A stretch of 64,000 nucleotides of DNA from Gelatoporia subvermispora B (GCA_000320605.2 KB445791.1:3212576-3276575), one strand, 5' to 3'; numbered from the stretch's first letter, positions 11,016 to 23,344 are shown. The notes: a model not told the origin generated them from the letters alone. Numbers and translations are program-made.

Positions 11016-12819
11016 GGACAGCCAGAGTGACGAAAAGGCTGAACCGCCGACTCGCCGTGAACTGCATATTTTAGGAGAGGTTCAGGTGATCATCGAGGAG
11101 AATGAGTGCGAGACGAGTGCGCACCTTGGCAGAGGCGAACGGACGTATTAGCCTGGCTAACTGTCTCACTTGAGCATCGACGATGATGAGCTCGACAGCG
11201 TGCAGAGCGTCCCAGCGCGCCTCATTTTCGCGTCGCGCGTCACCGGCATCAGCCGAACGCGCACGAGCGCGACACGCCTCGCCATCGTCTGGCCATCTCT
11301 CCTTCTGACCACATCGTTGGCTGCCGTTGGCTGTACCATCATCGTTCCTGTCCTCAGTCACCCCTCCGCTGTGTCCTCAACATCCTTGTCTTGCCACCTG
11401 AGATACTCTGCCTTTGACCAGTGCGATGACCTCGGACCAGCGCAACTCCTTGCAATCTATGATCTGAATCGGTCGAAGATGCCCAAGCAGATGACACATC
11501 TCAGACACGCGACACTGTTCGCCACTTATCCTCAGGCACGGCATAACGCTCGCGTGTGGGTATCTCTGGTAGAGCCGCTCCATCACGCGCTCCGTCGATT
11601 CACTAACGCCGTAAAAGCCGTTTTCAATGACCATATTTCATCAGACTTCGGTCTCATCTGGGTTGGCATTTCTTTGGCAAGCAACATTGTTGGCATTAGA
11701 GTCGTTCAGAGTTGACCACTTGCTCTCGCCTACCTATCGCTAACGCGGTAGCCGGCCCTACGCGGCCTCTAGGCGAAAGCAAACGAGCAACATAGCTGCA
11801 ACTTTGAACGTCTCTATTCAGTTGTTCACATCGTATGCCTCTGCGCGATTAGCAGGCACTATCCAGATGACTCGAGCTTCCGGTGTGCGCCGGCACGTAC
11901 TTCAACATCCATCGACTGCCAAGAAGCGAGAGCCCTCGACCGCTGTAATAAGCACTATGTGCGCTACGTCCGTGCTAATCCATCGGATATATCGTTTCAG
12001 AGTAAGCATGGTTACAAAGCATGCTGTGCTGAATTCTCTGCTTTCATGGTCGAGTCAGTCGCCCGCTCCCGAATCTCAGCGATATTCGGAAGGGGCCGCA
12101 CTTGATGCAGGAGCAGCATCGGTCGTAAGGCGCACCGCTTCGTCGAACACGGATCGCAGAGTTTCGAGCGTCTAGTATATCGGGCTTCACTACCCTCAAA
12201 ACCTGGGCACAGCTCCTTTGCCATGTGCGTATCAGCGGACCTTGCCCATACTCTGTGCCGCGTGTACATTATACGCAGCGGTCAACAACGTTTCCACGGT
12301 CAAGGCACACTTGCCATCGCAAAAAGTTGCATTTTCTACATGCCAATCAGGGCGCCCTTCAAACGACTTCCTCATTTGGAACATCCTACAGATGGTGAGA
12401 TCGTTCATGATCCAATGGATCTCCGAGAAGTTCTTCGTCACGCCAAATCAGTGTGGAGTCTTAGCCTCTGATGACTTATCTTGCGACGCCTCACTGGATT
12501 GACCATCGAATAGCGCTGCTTACCAGCCCAGCTGTTTCGCGCGCTCGGCTCTTTGCACACGGTGCGTTCTATCAGATCGCATTGATGGCTCTCTCCAAGT
12601 TCTCCCAGCCCGGTCAGCGCCGCAGTGCGTGCTCCTCGGTATCTGACCCCTGGCCGTTTTACGTTGGCACTGAGGCTGTCCAGACAGTTCTGTCAACCGC
12701 CCGAGTCAATGATGTAGTGGCGTCTTTGTTTTTAGGTTCATCGTATACACCATATTTAAAGCTTGGAGACGAAGACTCCTTCAAACCATCCTTTCGTTTA
12801 GCAAGACAAGACATCTGCA
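11016..12819. other. interval with unassigned open frames on both strands
   Basis: No gene is assigned with confidence. The most protein-like pieces are on the minus strand at 12441-12232 (includes MRKSFEGRPDWHVENATFC) and at 11634-11377 (includes SVMPCLRISGEQCRVSEM). A plus-strand frame at 11170-11715 overlaps the latter. The minus pieces could be exons of one gene, with a possible intron between about 11398 and 11346, but I recognise no family and could not join them into one frame from start to stop. A decayed gene is an alternative. Confidence 0.3.
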
Positions 12820-14555
12820 ATGTCAGACTCTTACAAGACCCACCTCACAGTACTTCACGAAGTCGCTTCTCTTCATCCGACTGCAACCGCCTTCCGGGTA
12901 CCGCGACTTGATCCTACTACAGAAGAGATACTGGAGTGGGACGCCATCACCTTCGAGCAATTTGCCAGCGATGTTGAGCTTTTCGCACGTTACTGGGGCT
13001 CGCAGCTCCAATCGATGAACATCCCCCTGCGTTCAGTTATCGGCGTATGGTCAGTACTTGACGTTCTCTGCGTGGTACACGCACTTAGAGTTACACTGCA
13101 GGATCGGAGGCATGGCATATGTCGATTGCCTACACATCTACGCCGTAGCGAGAGCTGGATACATCCCGCAATTGTTTTCATTGCGTCTCCCAAATCCGGA
13201 CATGATATATGAACTACTTGCACGCTCGAATGGGAAGGCTATCATCTACGACTTGTCTTACGAGAACCTGGTCGCAAGCAGTCCGGTGCCGATTTACCCT
13301 GCTATCGATGCACGGACATGCCGGGTGCCCGACATATCGCTTCCCCCTCTTCGATCTCTAGTGTCAGGTTCTGACACTCTCATGATCTTCCATACTTCGG
13401 GCTCGACATCCGGAAGTCCGAAGCTCGTGCCGTTGACCTATTCGTGGTGGGACCACGCTATCGCAAAAGGGTGGCAGGTCATGAAGCCGAAGAACCATCA
13501 TAACAAAGAACGACAAGACGTGACCGTGTGGATGTAAGTCGTCTGACGAGACGGCGCAGCAACGTGTCTCATAGTCCATCTTTTGCAGGGGTAGCATGTG
13601 TCATATCGGACAGACGTTTATGTTTGTCGGCACGATCCAACACGCCTCGTGCACTGTTCAATATACAAAGCAGGCCTTCTCTTCAGAAGAGTTGCTTGAT
13701 ATGATCGAACGGTGTGGGCTTACGCGGATTAACCAATTCCCGTCGTTCACTGCTGCCCATCTTCGCGGCTCCCGGCACAACCCCAAGTTGCTCCAGAAGC
13801 TCCAGCAGCTGGATGAAATTTTCATATCCGGTCTTCCGTTGACCCCGGAGGACGAGCAGTGGGTGTATGCCAACCGCATCAGGATCACAAACTGCTATGG
13901 TAGCACGGAAGGGACCGCCATGATGCTCTCAGACTACGACGACCGTATTGGCGATGTCCGTCCACTACGCCCGATCCCTGGTACATCGTACACATTTATC
14001 CCGATCAGTTCCGAGGACGAGGACGAGTACCACAATCCAAACATGCGACTGCTCGAGCTCGTCATCCTCTCCAGTTCCCCGGACTGCCCCCACCCATCGC
14101 TCCGCAGCAAGGTCGACGGTCACTTCCATACCGGCGACCTGTTCATGGAGTTGGCTCCGGGCAAGTACGTCTTCAGGGGTCGAAATGACGACTGGATCAA
14201 GACAGAGAACTCGTTGCGCTGCGACACCAAGGCCATCGAGGACAACGTCCGTGCAACCTGCGACGACCTTGTTGACGACTGCATAGTCGTTGGCAACGCA
14301 CGTCCCTCCCCCACATTGTTCGTAGAACCGAAGACCGACATCGCACCGGAGAGCCTGAAGAAAGAGATCCTCCGGAGGACGAGACACTTTCACTCGCGCC
14401 GCTACATGCACGAGCGCATCGTGTCTTCGGACTTCATCATTATTGTCCCGCCCCGCACCCTGCCTCGCACAGCGACGAAGGGGAACATTCGGCGCCGTGC
14501 CATCGAGGAATCCTTCAAGATGCAACTTGATCGGATCTACGGCACCCAATCCTAA
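12820..14555 (+). CDS. stand-alone adenylate-forming enzyme (AMP-binding), copy 1
   Basis: An ANL-superfamily enzyme that activates a carboxylic acid with ATP as acyl-AMP. Exons 12820-13049, 13102-13533 and 13589-14555 give 542 residues. Visible core motifs are the phosphate loop FHTSGSTSGSPK (about 172-183), NCYGSTEG (about 322), HTGDLF (about 401), RGRNDDWIK (about 417) and the C-terminal Lys loop TATKGNIRR (about 515). There is no carrier or reductase domain, unlike fungal NRPS-like reductases, so the acyl group must go to CoA or another acceptor. Its closest visible relative is copy 2 at 23345-25017, in the opposite orientation. Copy 1 has an extra intron (13534-13588) inside the block VTVWMGSMCHI, where copy 2 is continuous. 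Substrate unknown. Confidence 0.85.
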
Positions 14556-15255
14556 TATCCCGGTTTCCCTTCCGCATAGCCTAAAGGCTGGCATGACTAC
14601 AAGAATCATCTCAGTAATTGTCTATTTCGTATCTATTTCTTGATTTATCACCTTCAAATGATGTTCTCCGCTATGTATCAAGTCACTGTATGCCGATCGA
14701 TTGCAGCATTGACCACCACTTCTAGGATAGTTATCCTAAAGCTTATATTCTCGCAGATCTCATTGATGTATCATATCTTCTTGCATACTACTGTATCCAT
14801 ACTCACGAAATTAATCCAATATGACCGTGTCGTGCCAAACCGGCGCAGAAGGGCCTCCATCATGGCACCCGATTCACGGCTGTCAATGAGAATTCTGTGA
14901 GACGGTGCCTGACGCAGCATCAAACTTCTAGACGGTGCGTAAAGTGGACATCGACCATCGCATCTGTCAATTCTTGTTGTTCCAAATGCATGTAAGCTAG
15001 TGTCGGTGTTCTGAGTCGGAAGACCAAAGGGGAGCGGCGTGGTACGACTAATTGCAGTGGCGTGCTTGGGGCGTGTAGTGCGTATGCAGTAGTATGGGCG
15101 CTAAAACAACAGGAGAAACGAAGTAACTGAGTCGCACTGCATCATCACCTCCTCACCGCGACCTACCGACAACGGCGGTTTAGCACGTTCGCCTTTGGGT
15201 GCTCTTTAAGGCATGGTGCATGTCTGAAGTCAGAAGCCTAACGTCCGCAATACCA
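14556..15255. other. intergenic
   Basis: AT-rich 3' flank of copy 1 followed by the promoter region of the transporter gene. I see no coding exon or repeat. Confidence 0.6.
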
Positions 15256-16895
15256 ATGGACACCTTTCCTGCGTCTCTAGGGGACTCCGAGACTGGGTAT
15301 CAGCCTAAGCTGCAATCGAGGAGCGGACCCGCGAGTCGGCGGGACTACGTTATTGGAATAGGTCTCCTACTCGTCGTGGTCATCCTTTGGACATTGGGAA
15401 ATTTTGTGACGCAAGTGAGTGGTCTTGTGATGACCTCTGATTTCTGCTGAGCGTGATACGGACGTCAGGATCTATTCGAAGACGGCTACGATAAGCCATT
15501 CTTGTATGTCAACTGTTCGAACATGAAGCCGTTTATCTGAGTCTAATCGTGCGTGCAGAGTCACCTACCTGAACACCAGTGCATTTTCTTTTTACCTTCT
15601 ACCCTTCTTGATTCGTCGAGCTCTGGTGAACGGCCATGGCGGTGTTCGCGGAACAAGCCGTCGGTGCGCTCTTAACTCCCCGTCTTCACCGTTGCCATTG
15701 TCCTCATCCTGATCATAGCACACGAAGCGAATATCAGCCACTCGTCACTGATGATGCCTCAGACATATCTCCCGATATCGTGAGCCGTTCAGTTTCTGCG
15801 TGGCCGTATATTATGCCGAGTGCGACCCTTCCAAGACTATTGGCAATGAAGGCCCGGACCATCCCACAAACGCGACTGCTGTGGAGATTCCTGACTCCGA
15901 ACCATTGACGACACATGAGACTGCGAAACTTGCTGCTGTCTTCTGTTCATTGTGGTTCATTGCCAATTGGACGGTCAACGCTTCTTTAGGGTACACTAGC
16001 GTCGCAAGTGCAACCATTCTGTCCAGCATGAGCGGTGCGTGGTTTTGTCACCTCGTAATATTGAAGTAGTCGTTGACATTCTTACAGGCTTCTTCACACT
16101 GGGTATTGGTCGCCTTTTCCGAGTCGAGACGTTGACAATCGTAAAATGCGCGGCCGTAGCTACTAGGTCCGTATCTTCAAGTGCCTCATGTACTTCGGAC
16201 TGACATCCTTGCGTAGTTTTGGAGGCGTTGCCTTGGTTTCTCTGTCCGACTCTTCACAAGCACAGACACCTGGTCCCCAGACTTCTGCCTCATCGCCATC
16301 CTTCTATTCATCCATATTCCAGTCTGGAGCCATACTAGGCGATACACTTGCTCTATTGTCGGCTTTATTCTACGCCCTCTACGTGACCCTCCTGAAAGTG
16401 CGCATACGGAACGAATCACGAATTGACATGCAGCTATTTTTCGGATTCGTCGGTCTGTTCAACCTCCTGACACTCTGGCCGCTCGGAATTATCCTTCATC
16501 TCACTGGTATCGAGCGCCTGGAGTCCCCGCACACGAGTAAAGCCATCGTGTCCCTTTTGATCAATGTAAGGCGTGTTCACATGTTACTTGGAACACGTCA
16601 CTGATACACGACGCAGATGGGTATCACGCTGTCAAGCGACTACATCTATGTGATCGCAATGCTCAAGACGACGCCCCTGGTTGTCACGATCGGTTTGAGC
16701 CTCACGATGCCATTAGCCGTCCTCGGTGACTTTCTGCTGGGTAGACCCGCTAAGGTCTCAGTTGTTGTGGGTGCTGCGATAGTGCTCTTCAGCTTCGTCA
16801 TGGTCGGAATGGAAGACTCAAGGCAAGAAGAAACAAGCTTTGAAGAGCGGGGTCAATCCACGAGATCAGACGATGGTGCTGAGGTTCCACCTTAA
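15256..16895 (+). CDS. SLC35F5-like multi-span transporter (DMT superfamily)
   Basis: A drug/metabolite-transporter-fold protein related to SLC35F5 and yeast YML018C, probably in the vacuolar or an internal membrane; its substrate is not established. Exons 15256-15414, 15469-15503, 15559-15663, 15719-15779, 15821-16034, 16088-16166, 16217-16565 and 16617-16895 sum exactly to 426 residues. Membrane segments include VIGIGLLLVVVILWTLGNFV and the conserved block LWFIANWTVNASLGYTS. Later blocks are SFGGVALVSLSDSS and the EamA-like end TTPLVVTIGLSLTMP. The hydrophilic loop between exons 3 and 5 is variable and its two introns (15664-15718 and 15780-15820, only 41 bases) are the least certain joins. 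An in-frame ATG at 15220 is an alternative start; 15256 has the better context (ACCAATGG). Confidence 0.83.
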
Positions 16896-17507
16896 CGACT
16901 TATAATGACTGTATGCGACATTTTTCTCTCTTTTCTCTCTTGGGTCGATTGCAATATCATTAGATCTCTGTGCTTCATCTGTTATCTGTGCTGTATACCT
17001 TTGCTACCAATATCATACTCTGATACATGACATCACTGTCCACCTTCCTACGCTGGGTCGTGGTACAAATGCTCGTGAGTGTCTTTAACCCGCGTCTGCC
17101 AAACCTGTTTCGAGCGCTTTGGCAAGTTTCTGGCCAATTTTGACTTCCGGAAAAGGTAATCCACGATCTCTCGCTTGCTCCTCCGCGGCGAATCTACCCT
17201 AGACCATAAACCCAGACGGTTGCATTGAGTTGTGTCATCACCTGCGAAACATGGTGCGCCGCACTAGAAATCTGTATGAATACCAACTGAAGTAGAAACC
17301 AAGTAAGCCCAAAGAAACACGCAGACGGGCAGGTGCACATGCGCCATCTGCCAAGCTCTCTTCGCGCCAATTTGCTGTACAGAGCAATGCTGTAGAACAT
17401 GTCGAAGTCGGTGAGCAATCCGACAAGTCTGTGCGTCCTTGTATTCTTGTGAGGGTATATGAAAAATCTCATGATCATCACTCTAGGGTGCTGAGATCCT
17501 GCATAGC
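16896..17507. other. intergenic
   Basis: Pyrimidine-rich 3' flank of the transporter gene and promoter of SLX9. The minus-strand frame at 17529-17194 has no supporting feature. Confidence 0.55.
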
Positions 17508-18083
17508 ATGGCCGAGCCCGAAGAGCCACCTATTACGCTGAAAAAGAAAGAGAAGCAGGCACTGAAACATGAGCTCTTCGTCCAACGTGAGTTGCGCAAC
17601 ACCTGTGATACTTGTAATCTGACCACAATTGACATATGAAGGGCTTGAACAATCTCGCTCGCCATACTCCAAATCTCATGAGCGACGCCTGAAACGCAAG
17701 GCGAGGGAACAAGTTGCTGGCGGCATGAACGAAATGAAAGCTGCGCTGTCTGCAGTAGAGGACGCGTTGCCTGTGGCTGTGGTCGAATCTACGAAGGCTG
17801 ATGTCGAGGAATCTGAGGCCACGCAGGAGCGCTGCAAGAACAAGCCTAAGCCAGGGCAGATAGGTGAAGGCAAGGGCGCACCGCTCACGAAGAACCAGAG
17901 AAAGCGTGCATTGTGAGTCACAAGTCCTTGTCAGTGTACCATATTCCTGATGCCTGTTCCAGAAAAACGGAACGTATGCGCATCCCAATGATCCTGGCTA
18001 CGCCCCAGTTCGCGTCGAACCCATTTCAAACCATTCGCACACATGCGCAGAATACCCTCGTGAAACATCAACCCCCGCAATGA
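17508..18083 (+). CDS. SLX9: ribosome biogenesis protein SLX9
   Basis: SLX9 is a small nucleolar/pre-ribosomal protein needed for efficient 18S rRNA maturation and small-subunit export. Exons 17508-17586, 17642-17912 and 17963-18083 give 156 residues. The N-terminal block is rich in Lys and ends KQALKHELFVQ. It is followed by RSPYSKSHERRLKRKAREQ, the hallmark of the family, and a C-terminal block KPGQIGEGKGAPLTKNQRKR. The protein ends with NPFQTIRTHAQNTLVKH. All three are in the order expected of SLX9/FAM207A proteins. Both introns fall within conserved blocks and restore them exactly. The start is the only ATG in frame before the first block. Confidence 0.9.
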
Positions 18084-18525
18084 TTGACAGAGGCACTGCG
18101 GGCTCGCTCATTTATCCATTCCCTTTCTGCCTGCGATCTTTGCGATCCCGTCGGGCGTGAGATTTGCTGTGCAGGAGAGCGCTACACAAATTTGGACGAA
18201 GCTCCAAGGACTTGGCTCAGAAAGTTCCAGATCCCCTCTGCTGGCTGTCCTGTGTTCATTCTGACCCTTGGTGACGCATGAAGTATTCTCTAATCTTGCC
18301 ACAGTATATCCATCCTCAATAATACAGAGCCGTATGTATGATACCGGTATAATGCGAAGTGAAAAAAATGCGAGCTGCATGCAGTGCATAACTAATAAGT
18401 AATGCTACCAAAACCATACGCATATACTCAGAAGTTTCCATAATCCACAACGTATACGCAAAATCCAAAAAGCGGGTCGACCCCGAGGGCACGTCAACCG
18501 AAGGCAGAGCGGGTATACAATAGCA
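18084..18525. other. intergenic between convergent genes
   Basis: The 3' flanks of SLX9 (+) and the coiled-coil gene (-). AT-rich; no exon or RNA gene seen. Confidence 0.6.
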
Positions 18526-21166
18526 TCACTCGTCGCCGTCCTCGCCCTTGCTCATGCCTGCGCTCCAAACAGTGCTGCCGCTTCCCCCGCTACGTCTGCT
18601 GCTCCGACGATCCCCATCCCGGTTTCGGCGCACAATCTCCGTGTACCCGCCTGTGCCGCCCTTGGCGATCTCCGCGCTAAGCTGCCGCTCGGCTGCGTCG
18701 AGCGCTGCGAGCGAGCTCTCTGCCTCTGCTTGTTCAAGCGCCTCCTGCGTGAGATTGGGCGTCCCGCTGCCGCTCCCCGGGCCCGGGCTGCTCTGCGCCG
18801 ACGAGTTCTGGGACGACGCATCAGGGCCCGAGACAAGCATCGACGCGCGCCGGAAGAACGAGAAGCGCGAGGTCGTGGCTGACGCGGGGGTCTGTTGCAC
18901 AGGTGTTGGGGGAACTGCGGTCCCTGGAGTAAGGATGCTTGGCGGACGCGATGTGTCTGCATCAGCGGCTCCATTCGGATTCGCGGGCGAAGAGTAACTC
19001 TTGCCCATAGCAGGCGCAGCGGGCGACATGGGTTTCTCAATCCCCATCAGTTTCATGGTCGCGTTGAGCCGCTCTCGCTCGCGCCGGTCATCCTCGTCCT
19101 CCAGTGTGTCGAGCTTGCGGGCAAACGTGACGGGTGGCGCGCCTGCTCGGAGGGTGAGTGGTCGTAGGTTCGCGTTTGGTTCGGGCTTCTTCTCGCCACC
19201 AAACATCGAGAAGGATTTCCAGTCGAAGGAAAGGGAGCGCCGCGAGGCACGCGTTGACGCCGGGGCTGCGGACGGGTTGCTGGAGGAAGAGCCCGGACTG
19301 GACGGGGTAGGACTGAGCAATTGTGGAGAGTTGCTGAACGTCGTGAGACGCTCTTGTGGAGGCGACGTGGTATTGCCTCCATTCGAGAATACTGCGGACT
19401 GTGGGCGGCCCTTCTTGTTATTATGGAAGGTGGTTGCGCTTGGTGACTTCGGGACGTTCGAAAACGTAGTGACACCAGGGCCGGCAGTCGTAGGTGGGGT
19501 GGAAAGCTTGTCGTAGTCGACCGCGAGTACGTGCTCGAAGCCTTCTTGCGAGATGATGCGGTCGATGATTTTCGATGCATATAGTGACAAAGCCCGATTG
19601 GCATCCTTGAGACTCTTTACCTCGCTTCGCAACGCGTCGAGGTCAGTCGGCACAGCGTCCGTCCCAGTGGGATCTGACGAAGACGATGCAACGCGATGGC
19701 GGTCCGTAGATGGACCATTCTTCCCTTTCCGACCCTTGTCGTTGAGCACTGAGCGGTCGCTCTCGAAGGTAGGTTGACCTTCCAGTATGTCCTTGTTTTC
19801 TGCACGACCAAGTTCGGCAGCCAGATCGAGTCCCGGACCTGTGATAGGCAGGTTGGCGAGAGACTCGCCGCGAGGTGCGGGCGAACGCGACGCCGAAGAC
19901 TGCTTCCGGTGACGGCGACCGCTGCGAGAGGAAGGCTCCGGACTGCGCGGCTCCTGATCGAAGTCTTGCCGGAACTCAGGGTCGAGCTCGGGCTGCTCTT
20001 CATGCTCTTCCGCGAGCTCATCCACAGGGTCAAGTGTGCTCCTGCTAGTATTGCGGCTTTTGAAGCTCTCCCCGTGCCGACCATCCAAACTGGCCTCGTC
20101 ACCGCCGCCATCACTCCCACTGACATCACTAGTGGTAGCACCACCCATCCTGAGAACGTCAAATTGACCATTCAATGTCTTCTCCCTCAATAATATGTTG
20201 TAGGACTCGTTCTCCTCCTGGAGCTCGTTGTTGACACGTTTCAAGTCAACGAGTTGCGTCTGAAGAAGCTGCAATGTCGACTGCAGGGAGCCATATGAGG
20301 TAGAAAGGGTAGACAGCTCGAGTTTCAGGGCGGTCATCTCAGCGGGCTCCTGCTCTGGATCGTTCATGTCTTGTTTCGTCGGAGAAGGCGCATTGATTGG
20401 CTCCTCTTCTACTTCAGTTTCAGACTCAGTGATGGAAAGAACCGATGGAGATGTGAGCACAGGCAGCGGCTGCTTGCGTGCTTGCGTAAGGGATTGAATG
20501 CGTGACTTGAGATGCTGCTCGTTATCATAAAATGCTTGTCGTTCCGCTTCAAATGTTGCGGTCTGCGTTCGTGTCAACATATGCTTACGGGAGGTCTTAG
20601 GCCAAGACCAGTCACGCACCTGTTCATTATAGCGTCTATGCAGGTCGCGCTTCTCCTTCTCGAGTTCGCGAACTTGGGTGCGGAGCTTCTCTATGACTTC
20701 AATGCGCGCAGACATTTCCTCCTCCATGCGAGATTGATCGGCATAGAGCTCTGCGAGACGCGACTCAGCAGAATTAAGCGCGGAGGTGAGCTGGTCATTC
20801 TCGGTCCTGAGAGTAGAAATGGTCTGTTCCTTGTCCTGTACTTGCACCAGAAGCTACAAGGTCGCAATATCAGAACACATTGCACGTGTAGTACGTAGTC
20901 TAATGCACCTGCTCCTTCTTTTCAGTCTCCTGCTTGAGTGAGGCGGACAGAGACTCGCGTGTTTCGCCATTAGTATGGGGCGTAGGTGGTGTAGGCGCCT
21001 TTACAGAAGCACGACGGGCAGCAGGAGTTGGGCGCGCAGAAACTGCTGAACGAGCTGTAGCACCTCTCGAGATGGACGATGCAGGAGAGGTGGAGGCACC
21101 GTTCACCGTAGGAGACGACCGTCGGGTCGCGGATGGCGTGGCACGGGAGGTGGCGGTGGTGGCCAT
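18526..21166 (-). CDS. large coiled-coil protein of unknown function
   Basis: Exons 21166-20909, 20853-20620 and 20562-18526 give 842 residues. Residues 1-75 are low-complexity Thr/Ser/Ala/Pro. Residues about 80-210 form a long coiled coil (ESRLAELYADQSRMEEEMSA, then LRTQVRELEKEKRDLHRRY). A second coiled coil near 255-330 includes LQSTLQLLQTQLVDLKRVNN. The rest is Ser/Pro/Gly-rich, basic and probably disordered, apart from a short conserved stretch near 475 (IIDRIISQEGFEHVLAVDYD). The layout suits a cytoskeletal or septation scaffold, but I cannot assign a named family and give no function. The two introns join the coiled coil without a break. It is transcribed away from the XRCC2-like gene; the two starts are 305 bases apart. 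Confidence 0.8.
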
Positions 21167-21471
21167 GATACTGGTATCTGGTGATGCTCTAAATTGTAAT
21201 GATCAGCTCGCCGTCATGAACGGCGAGCTCGAAGGAAATGAAGGAGGGTGGGGAGGTAGGTGGTGGTCGTTATGCAGTGCCCAGCGCGGCTGTAGCCTGC
21301 TACGGAGGTATTGATCGCGAAAACAATCACGACACGAGCTATTTTAGGTAATCATACCACGTGGCTGACGCGCCCCCTCAATTTCCCCTGCTCGCCTCTT
21401 ACCCCGAGCTGACATCGGCTCTCGTGCTAACCCGAGGATCTTCATACTCTCTGCGTCACCGCGGCTCAGAC
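21167..21471. promoter_or_regulatory. shared divergent promoter interval
   Basis: The interval separates the start codons of the coiled-coil gene (-) and the XRCC2-like gene (+). It must hold both core promoters and leaders. No TATA box is obvious. Confidence 0.5.
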
Positions 21472-22804
21472 ATGATGGACGACAATGTGACGGCGGAGAC
21501 TTTACTTTCTGAAATTCAGTCAGAGTCTTTGCAGCAGGTACGATGACGCATAATTGCAGTGTACACCCCCGAGGTTCATGAGAAGTGCGCAGCTTCTCAC
21601 CTCTGTTCGCCACGCGAGTGAGTGATGAATAAATGTCGAAATCAACTACCTGCTAGCAACGGTACCCACAGCGTCACCTGCCGGCAGTACACGTATTGCC
21701 GCGTTAGATGCATTCCTGTATGACACGCTCGTCCGACCGAGCCACAACACCAGTATTGGTTGTAAACCGTCTTTGAGTCGCGGAGATGTCATTGAGGTTC
21801 AAGGACCAGCAGCAAGTGGGAAGACGCATGTTCTGTATCATCTCTTGATTACCTGCATCTCGCCACACGAATATCACACGGTCCGTATGGAAGGTTGGGG
21901 CAAGGCTGCTCTACTTCTCGATACCGACAACTCCTTCGACATTCTAAGGTTTCATCGACTTCTCGTGTCGCATCTCACCAGACAGCTCGAGCAAGGATAC
22001 TCTTCCTGGACTGGTCACGTTCATCAGCCATCACTTCCAGATCTTGCCGAGGAACTGGCATCGATTTGCCTTCAAAATCTACACGTCTTTCAGCCGAATT
22101 CATCGCCACAACTCGCTACTACTCTGCTGAATCTACCAAAATATCATGCCACCCATCCTTATCTCCACAAACTTGATATCGGTATCCTCGCAATCGACTC
22201 CATGAGTGCGTTTTACTGGAAGGACAGGTACGACGTCGAACAGTCACGCGAAAGTGGGCAAGGTGATCTGTCTTCCCTCAACCCCTTACGACACGTCCTT
22301 GCTGCGCTGCAAGCGTTCCGGGTGTCACATGGCCCCGTCATCATCATGACGAACTGGGGCCTGAACCCCCTTAGGAAGCCGGCACCAACAGGGGAACCGA
22401 CATCTATGTTCTTCAAGCAGCATCTTTACCCTTTTCCTGCACCATTCGATAGACATGACTCATCTTCACACATTCCTGCGTCAACAAATCCTCCTTCTCA
22501 GCATTCCGTAGCCCCTGATGCGAGACCGTTGACGGCACTAGCTCCTCCGCCGGGGATCGCCCTTGACGCCATGCAGGAACACCGAAGTCTTCCGCTAACC
22601 TGCCATATCACCCTGAGACCCGTACCTGTCAGCCCCTTCGCCCCCACCTTGACGCTATCAGAATTGGAAGGAAATGAACCACTACGTGCACAACTGGTGA
22701 AGGCGGGTCGAGTACAGGGCTTGGTGCGCGTACCGGGGACGCCGAGGGTGGGAGAGTTCACCATCTTGATACGAGACGACGAAGTTGTATCTGAAACACA
22801 GTAG
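21472..22804 (+). CDS. XRCC2-like Rad51 paralog
   Basis: A RecA-fold ATPase-like protein of the Rad51-paralog group, expected to assist Rad51 in homologous recombination repair. Exons 21472-21537, 21593-21617 (only 25 bases) and 21672-22804 give 407 residues. A short helical N-terminus (ETLLSEIQSESLQQLLTSV) spans the first intron. Walker A GPAASGKTH lies at about 75-83 and the Walker B strand LDIGILAIDSMSAF at about 196-209. VIIMTNWGL follows, at the position of the RecA L2-adjacent strand. A Pro/Ser-rich tail ends near ITLRPVPVSPFAPTL. XRCC2 is preferred over DMC1/RAD51 because there is no N-terminal HhH domain and the ATPase blocks are divergent. The first ATG of an ATGATG pair is taken as the start. 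Confidence 0.82.
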
Positions 22805-23344
22805 CCTGCAATACTCCATGTAGCCGTGCAACACGAGAGATCTTCCAGGGACAGTCGGGAATTGAATCTGACCTGGTCCTTAGATCTGGTGAGATCGATC
22901 ACGATCACACAGTGATCGAAGCGACCTAAGCCAGATCTTGTCTCCATAACTCGGGTTCTGCGGGCAACAGCGGTGAGGATGGCTATCGGCGGTCAACTCA
23001 TAGGCACAGACATCGCCGTTTTACGTGTGGGTTACGCTGGTTCACGCAAACACTTGCCGGCAAAGTAACGTCTCAACGGCACGTGATAGAAATGTGCGGA
23101 CAAGGTCATCGGTCTCGTGCGGTACGAATCAATCGAATCCATGGCCCATAGTCATTCATAGCGTGGAATACAGCCTATATAACGTTGTGTGGGGATACAT
23201 CGAGGTATTGTGATGAGACATTATGCAAAACGGATGATGAAAATATGGAATATTGTGAAGTGGGAATGATGAACGAAGAGAATAGATTAACCCGAAACAA
23301 AACGTCCGACCACCTCTGAAATTTACACCGTTGTTCACGAGACC
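22805..23344. other. intergenic between convergent genes
   Basis: The 3' flanks of the XRCC2-like gene and adenylating-enzyme copy 2. It contains the stem-loop at 22882-22938 and otherwise nothing I can name. Confidence 0.6.
22882..22938. other. nested inverted repeat / potential stem-loop
   Basis: The outer arms AGATCTGG (22882-22889) and CCAGATCT (22931-22938) are perfect complements. Inside them CGATCAC (22896-22902) pairs with GTGATCG (22912-22918). It lies 78 bases after the XRCC2-like stop codon, so it could fold in that gene's 3' UTR or mark transcript ends between the convergent genes. Function is not known. Confidence 0.45.

Noticed and set aside
9775..11067. 430-codon minus-strand frame starting MQFTASRRFSLFVTLAVHAL
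   Set aside because: The start resembles a mitochondrial leader, but the frame is a shadow of the PPR gene, whose own frame holds the repeats.
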